Below, piece by piece: positions 62,085 to 64,000 of a DNA stretch of 64,000 bases. The notes below the pieces were generated by a model, which saw nothing but the letters and a program-made list of their open reading frames with translations, did not search any database and was not told the origin of the DNA. The position numbers were made by a program, and so were the translations under genes. Origin of the DNA: an uncultured Corynebacterium sp. Its GTDB lineage: Bacteria > Actinomycetota > Actinomycetes > Mycobacteriales > Mycobacteriaceae. The DNA lies in NCBI RefSeq assembly GCF_947253065.1, contig NZ_CAMXWS010000001.1:109857-173856 (forward strand), in the 5' to 3' direction. Within the stretch, counting starts at the first letter, position 1. Every line of letters begins with the position of its first letter.

Positions 62085-63011
62085 TTACTCAGCACGGCTC
62101 TGTGGAGCGCAGTAGACCTCATGCTCATAATGCCCAGGACCTTCAATCTGAATGGTCGCATGCTCACAACCGAGCTCACGGAGCAATGCCTGGGCACGAT
62201 CAAGCAAACGGCCGTGATCTGCCGTAGTGATCAAGTGCACACTGCACAACACATCCGTGCCACCAGACGACCACAGGTGCAGGTCATGGATTGCATCGAC
62301 CCCCTCGAGCGCTTCCAGCTCGTCTGCAACTACATCAGGGTCAATGCCTTCAGGCACACGTTCAAGCAAGACGCTTATCGACGTCCGCAGCAACCCCCAC
62401 GCCCGTGGCAACACCAGCCCAGCAATCACAAGAGAGGCGACCACATCTGCCCCGGTGAATCCTGTCAGCATGATCACCACACCAGCAATGATCACCGCGA
62501 CTGAGCCCAACAAATCCACAAGGACATGCAGGAAAGCGCCTTCAATATTTACCGACTGTTTGCGCTGTGAATGCAACACCGCGGCCGAGGCCACATTGGC
62601 TACCAAGCCGATGACAGCGATGATGATCATCGTTCGGGTCTGAATCTCTTCAGGACTACCGATGCGCCGCATCGCTTCCACGACAATCCAAATGGAGATC
62701 ACCGCGACCGTCACAGCATTGATGACGGCTGCGAGAACTTCGACTCGTCGATAGCCGAATGTGGCATAACGCGATGCTGGCCGACGCCCGATTGCGACTG
62801 CAATTAAGGCGATCATGAGCCCAGTCGCATCAGACAACATGTGCATGGCATCAGCCATCAATGCCATCGACCCGGAGAGCCATCCACCGATCAACTCAGC
62901 GAAGAACACCACACCGGTGATGCTCAGCGCCGTGGCCAAGGCCCACAGCGGTGCATCGGCTTTGCCGTGATCGTGGTTGTGACCGTGCCCGTGGGCCCCA
63001 ATTTCCGTCAT
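62085..63011 (-). CDS. Cation diffusion facilitator, zinc-type (CzcD/ZitB-like)
   Basis: A 308-residue CDF transporter that exports zinc or cadmium in exchange for protons. The N-terminus is His-rich (HGHGHNHDHG), then six spans. The metal site is two HxxxD pairs, ADAMHMLSD in span 2 and GAFLHVLVDLLG in span 5, giving the His-Asp/His-Asp set typical of zinc and cadmium transporters. The cytoplasmic C-terminal domain (about residues 210-295) is an alpha/beta fold with VDAIHDLHLWSSG. The ATG at 63011 follows TAGTGT (63019-63024 complement) by seven bases, suggesting a leaderless start. The frame is open nine residues upstream. A 10-mer copy is at 62374-62383. Confidence 0.93.
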   Translation of the reverse strand: MTEIGAHGHGHNHDHGKADAPLWALATALSITGVVFFAELIGGWLSGSMALMADAMHMLSDATGLMIALIAVAIGRRPASRYATFGYRRVEVLAAVINAVTVAVISIWIVVEAMRRIGSPEEIQTRTMIIIAVIGLVANVASAAVLHSQRKQSVNIEGAFLHVLVDLLGSVAVIIAGVVIMLTGFTGADVVASLVIAGLVLPRAWGLLRTSISVLLERVPEGIDPDVVADELEALEGVDAIHDLHLWSSGGTDVLCSVHLITTADHGRLLDRAQALLRELGCEHATIQIEGPGHYEHEVYCAPQSRAE

Positions 63012-63238
63012 GGTCACCACACTACGACAGATCAGCACTTAATGACAACGTATTGAAAATGACTGGTGATATTGAAACCGCAATAACCAGCATTGACCTG
63101 CACAAATAGTTTGCTCGCGATGGCCAGTCGGACGAAAGGTCCATGCAACTGCGTGCGGAATCCTGTTACCCTGGGATGCTGACTGGTTAATTCGGTCTGT
63201 TAGTTAGAACAGCTTTAGAAGGAAAGGTGGTCACGATT
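63012..63238. other. Divergent intergenic region
   Basis: A 227-base stretch between the CDF gene (minus) and the Ala/Asp-repeat gene (plus). Nothing coding is visible. AAGGAAAGG (63219-63227) lies before the plus gene. I see no strong hairpin. Confidence 0.4.
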
Positions 63239-63817
63239 ATGACCAATAACACCCCGAATCCGAACGACCCGAACAATCTTGACGAGACCCGGGCATTTGA
63301 TGCTCTCAACGAGACCCGCGTTAACGAAGAGCGCATCGCACCCGCAGACAACCCGCGCGAGATCCGCACCGAGGCTGACACCGCAGCTGCAGGCGGTTCC
63401 ACCGTTGCCCAGGACGGCGAAGGTGGCGGCGGCTGGTGGAAGTGGCTGCTCGGCCTTCTGGCCCTGATTCTTCTGGGCCTGCTTATCTGGTCCCTGGCTA
63501 AGGGCGATGGTGGCGAGACTGAAGATCCGTCCACGTCCGTTACCGGCACCACCACTGTTGATGTGACCACCACGGTCGCACCGGCAGAGGGCGAGGCAGC
63601 CGACAATGCTGGCGATGACACCGCCGGCGATGCGACCGATGCCGCTGGCGACGCAGCTGACAAGGCAAGCGATGCCGCTGGCGATGCCGCAGACAAGGCA
63701 AACGAAGCTGGTAGCGATGCCGCAGACGCCGCTGGTGACGCAGCCGATAAGGCAAGCGATGCCGCTGGCGATGCCGCTGATAACGCTGGCAACGCTATCG
63801 AGAACGCCACTAACTAA
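63239..63817 (+). CDS. Membrane-anchored Ala/Asp-repeat protein
   Basis: A 192-residue protein with three parts: a hydrophilic N-terminus rich in Asn, Asp and Arg (residues 1-65), one membrane span after a Trp pair (WWKWLLGLLALILLGLLIWS, about residues 66-85), and an extracytoplasmic tail. The tail begins with a Thr-rich spacer and continues as imperfect repeats of GDAADKASDAA type (about residues 120-190), acidic and helical, like some LEA- or apolipoprotein-type proteins. The DNA repeats in step: near-identical blocks of about 40 bases at 63650-63690 and 63737-63777. The function is unknown; an envelope or stress role is possible. The start is taken as the ATG at 63239; a GTG four codons upstream is possible. 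A terminator follows. Confidence 0.7.
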   Translation: MTNNTPNPNDPNNLDETRAFDALNETRVNEERIAPADNPREIRTEADTAAAGGSTVAQDGEGGGGWWKWLLGLLALILLGLLIWSLAKGDGGETEDPSTSVTGTTTVDVTTTVAPAEGEAADNAGDDTAGDATDAAGDAADKASDAAGDAADKANEAGSDAADAAGDAADKASDAAGDAADNAGNAIENATN

Positions 63818-63847
63818 GACCGGCTCGTTCACAGACTTTCGAGTCGC

Positions 63848-63880
63848 ACCCCGCTTCCCTATCCGGGTCGCGGGGTTTTT
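63848..63880 (+). terminator. Rho-independent terminator
   Basis: ACCCCGC (63848-63854) and GCGGGGT (63870-63876) form a 7-bp stem followed by TTTTT. It ends the Ala/Asp-repeat gene transcript. Confidence 0.85.
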
Positions 63881-63946
63881 CATGCTTGAAAGCTTTTCCT
63901 AAGTTCTAGGGATCGTTGCAACACTGATTGGAAAGTTGGTGTTGGT

Positions 63947-64000
63947 GTGTCTGGTTCGCGTTGGGATCCGAGTGGTGATGAGGTTGTTCGGTTTCACCGG
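63947..64000 (+). CDS. Start of a gene cut by the window end (partial)
   Basis: A GTG at 63947 opens a frame (VSGSRWDPSGDEVVRFHR) that runs off the end of the window. There is no strong ribosome site before it, though the spacing from the upstream terminator suits a new gene. Eighteen codons are too few to assign a family. Confidence 0.3.
   Translation, partial: MSGSRWDPSGDEVVRFHR

Larger units (their letters stand above)
693..62383. repeat. Dispersed 10-mer CTTATCGACG / CGTCGATAAG, 17 exact copies
   Basis: Exact copies, with the form seen on the plus strand. CGTCGATAAG: 693-702, 6193-6202, 10996-11005, 19937-19946, 21955-21964, 25171-25180, 38307-38316, 50442-50451. CTTATCGACG: 2702-2711, 10323-10332, 18918-18927, 34616-34625, 37931-37940, 44158-44167, 45751-45760, 56111-56120, 62374-62383. 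In 14 of 17 the CTT side is preceded by G (11-mer GCTTATCGACG). Sixteen lie inside genes, encoding Leu-Ile-Asp (7), Val-Asp-Lys (7) or a Ser-Ile-Ser frame (2); one (2702-2711) is intergenic. Near matches occur at 13954, 17828, 22733 and 62758. Confidence 0.85.

Noticed and set aside
63600..63790. A CRISPR-like repeat array
   Set aside because: The repeats are imperfect, in-frame and lack spacers; they encode the Ala/Asp protein tail.

Overview
The window reads as a chromosomal segment of a Corynebacterium species (Actinobacteria, mycolic-acid lineage). This rests on several things seen in the sequence: the company kept by uvrB, coaE, rpsA, polA, recG, coaD, ung, thiL, ddl, gpsA, leuCD, an LtbR-type IclR regulator, gltX, an Odx-type FAH protein, leuB and serA; secreted cutinase-like and polyester-esterase-like proteins; DUF3515; and many start codons placed 6-8 bases after a TANNNT -10 box, i.e. 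leaderless transcripts. The gene order matches, in reverse, the serA-leuB-gltX-leuCD-gpsA-ddl-recG-rpsA-uvrB order I recall for C. glutamicum. No phage, transposase, integrase or CRISPR array is visible.

Layout. 1-2.7 kb: a universal stress protein and uvrB (minus strand). 2.8-10.7 kb: a plus-strand cassette with an unusual XRE-TetR double-HTH regulator, a four-gene oligopeptide/nickel-type ABC transporter (Tat-type lipoprotein, two permeases, fused double ATPase) and a carnitine/choline O-acyltransferase-family enzyme. 10.8-13 kb: coaE, a DUF4259 protein and a TRIC/UPF0126 channel with a long cytosolic tail. 13-20 kb: an HNH/13E12-type protein, rpsA, a YkvI-type membrane protein, polA and a tRNA with anticodon CAA. 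20.2-27.2 kb: MarR regulator and MFS transporter, AgcS amino-acid symporter, crtB-crtI carotenoid genes and a cutinase-family protein. 27.3-30.4 kb: a small secreted protein and a polar amino-acid ABC transporter. 30.4-40.8 kb: a mostly minus-strand housekeeping run (TauE-like exporter, coaD, rsmD, recG, a FakA/DAK-type protein, ung, thiL, ddl, gpsA), with a DUF3515 protein in which the domain is duplicated. 40.9-45.2 kb: a Nudix-phosphatase fusion, leuDC, and ltbR with a carboxymuconolactone-decarboxylase-like protein. 45.3-50.1 kb: two identical tRNA-Glu genes bounding a ferric-type ABC transporter and a LURP-one-related protein, plus tRNA-Gln. 50.3-59.3 kb: gltX, a secreted esterase, isochorismate synthase, Odx, a lipoprotein, leuB and serA. 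59.3-63 kb: a second related lipoprotein coupled to a DUF262/DUF1524 (GmrSD-like) protein, and a CDF zinc exporter. 63.2-64 kb: an Ala/Asp-repeat membrane protein and the start of a further gene.

How the genes work together. Leucine synthesis (leuB, leuCD) lies around its probable regulator ltbR. gltX is followed on the same strand by tRNA-Gln and tRNA-Glu, both of which it is expected to charge in a GatCAB organism. polA, uvrB, recG and ung form a DNA-repair backbone.

The most striking unexplained signal is a 10-mer, CTTATCGACG (usually preceded by G), present in 17 exact copies on both strands, against about 0.1 expected by chance. It occurs in three reading-frame contexts and once between genes, which points to selection on the DNA itself.
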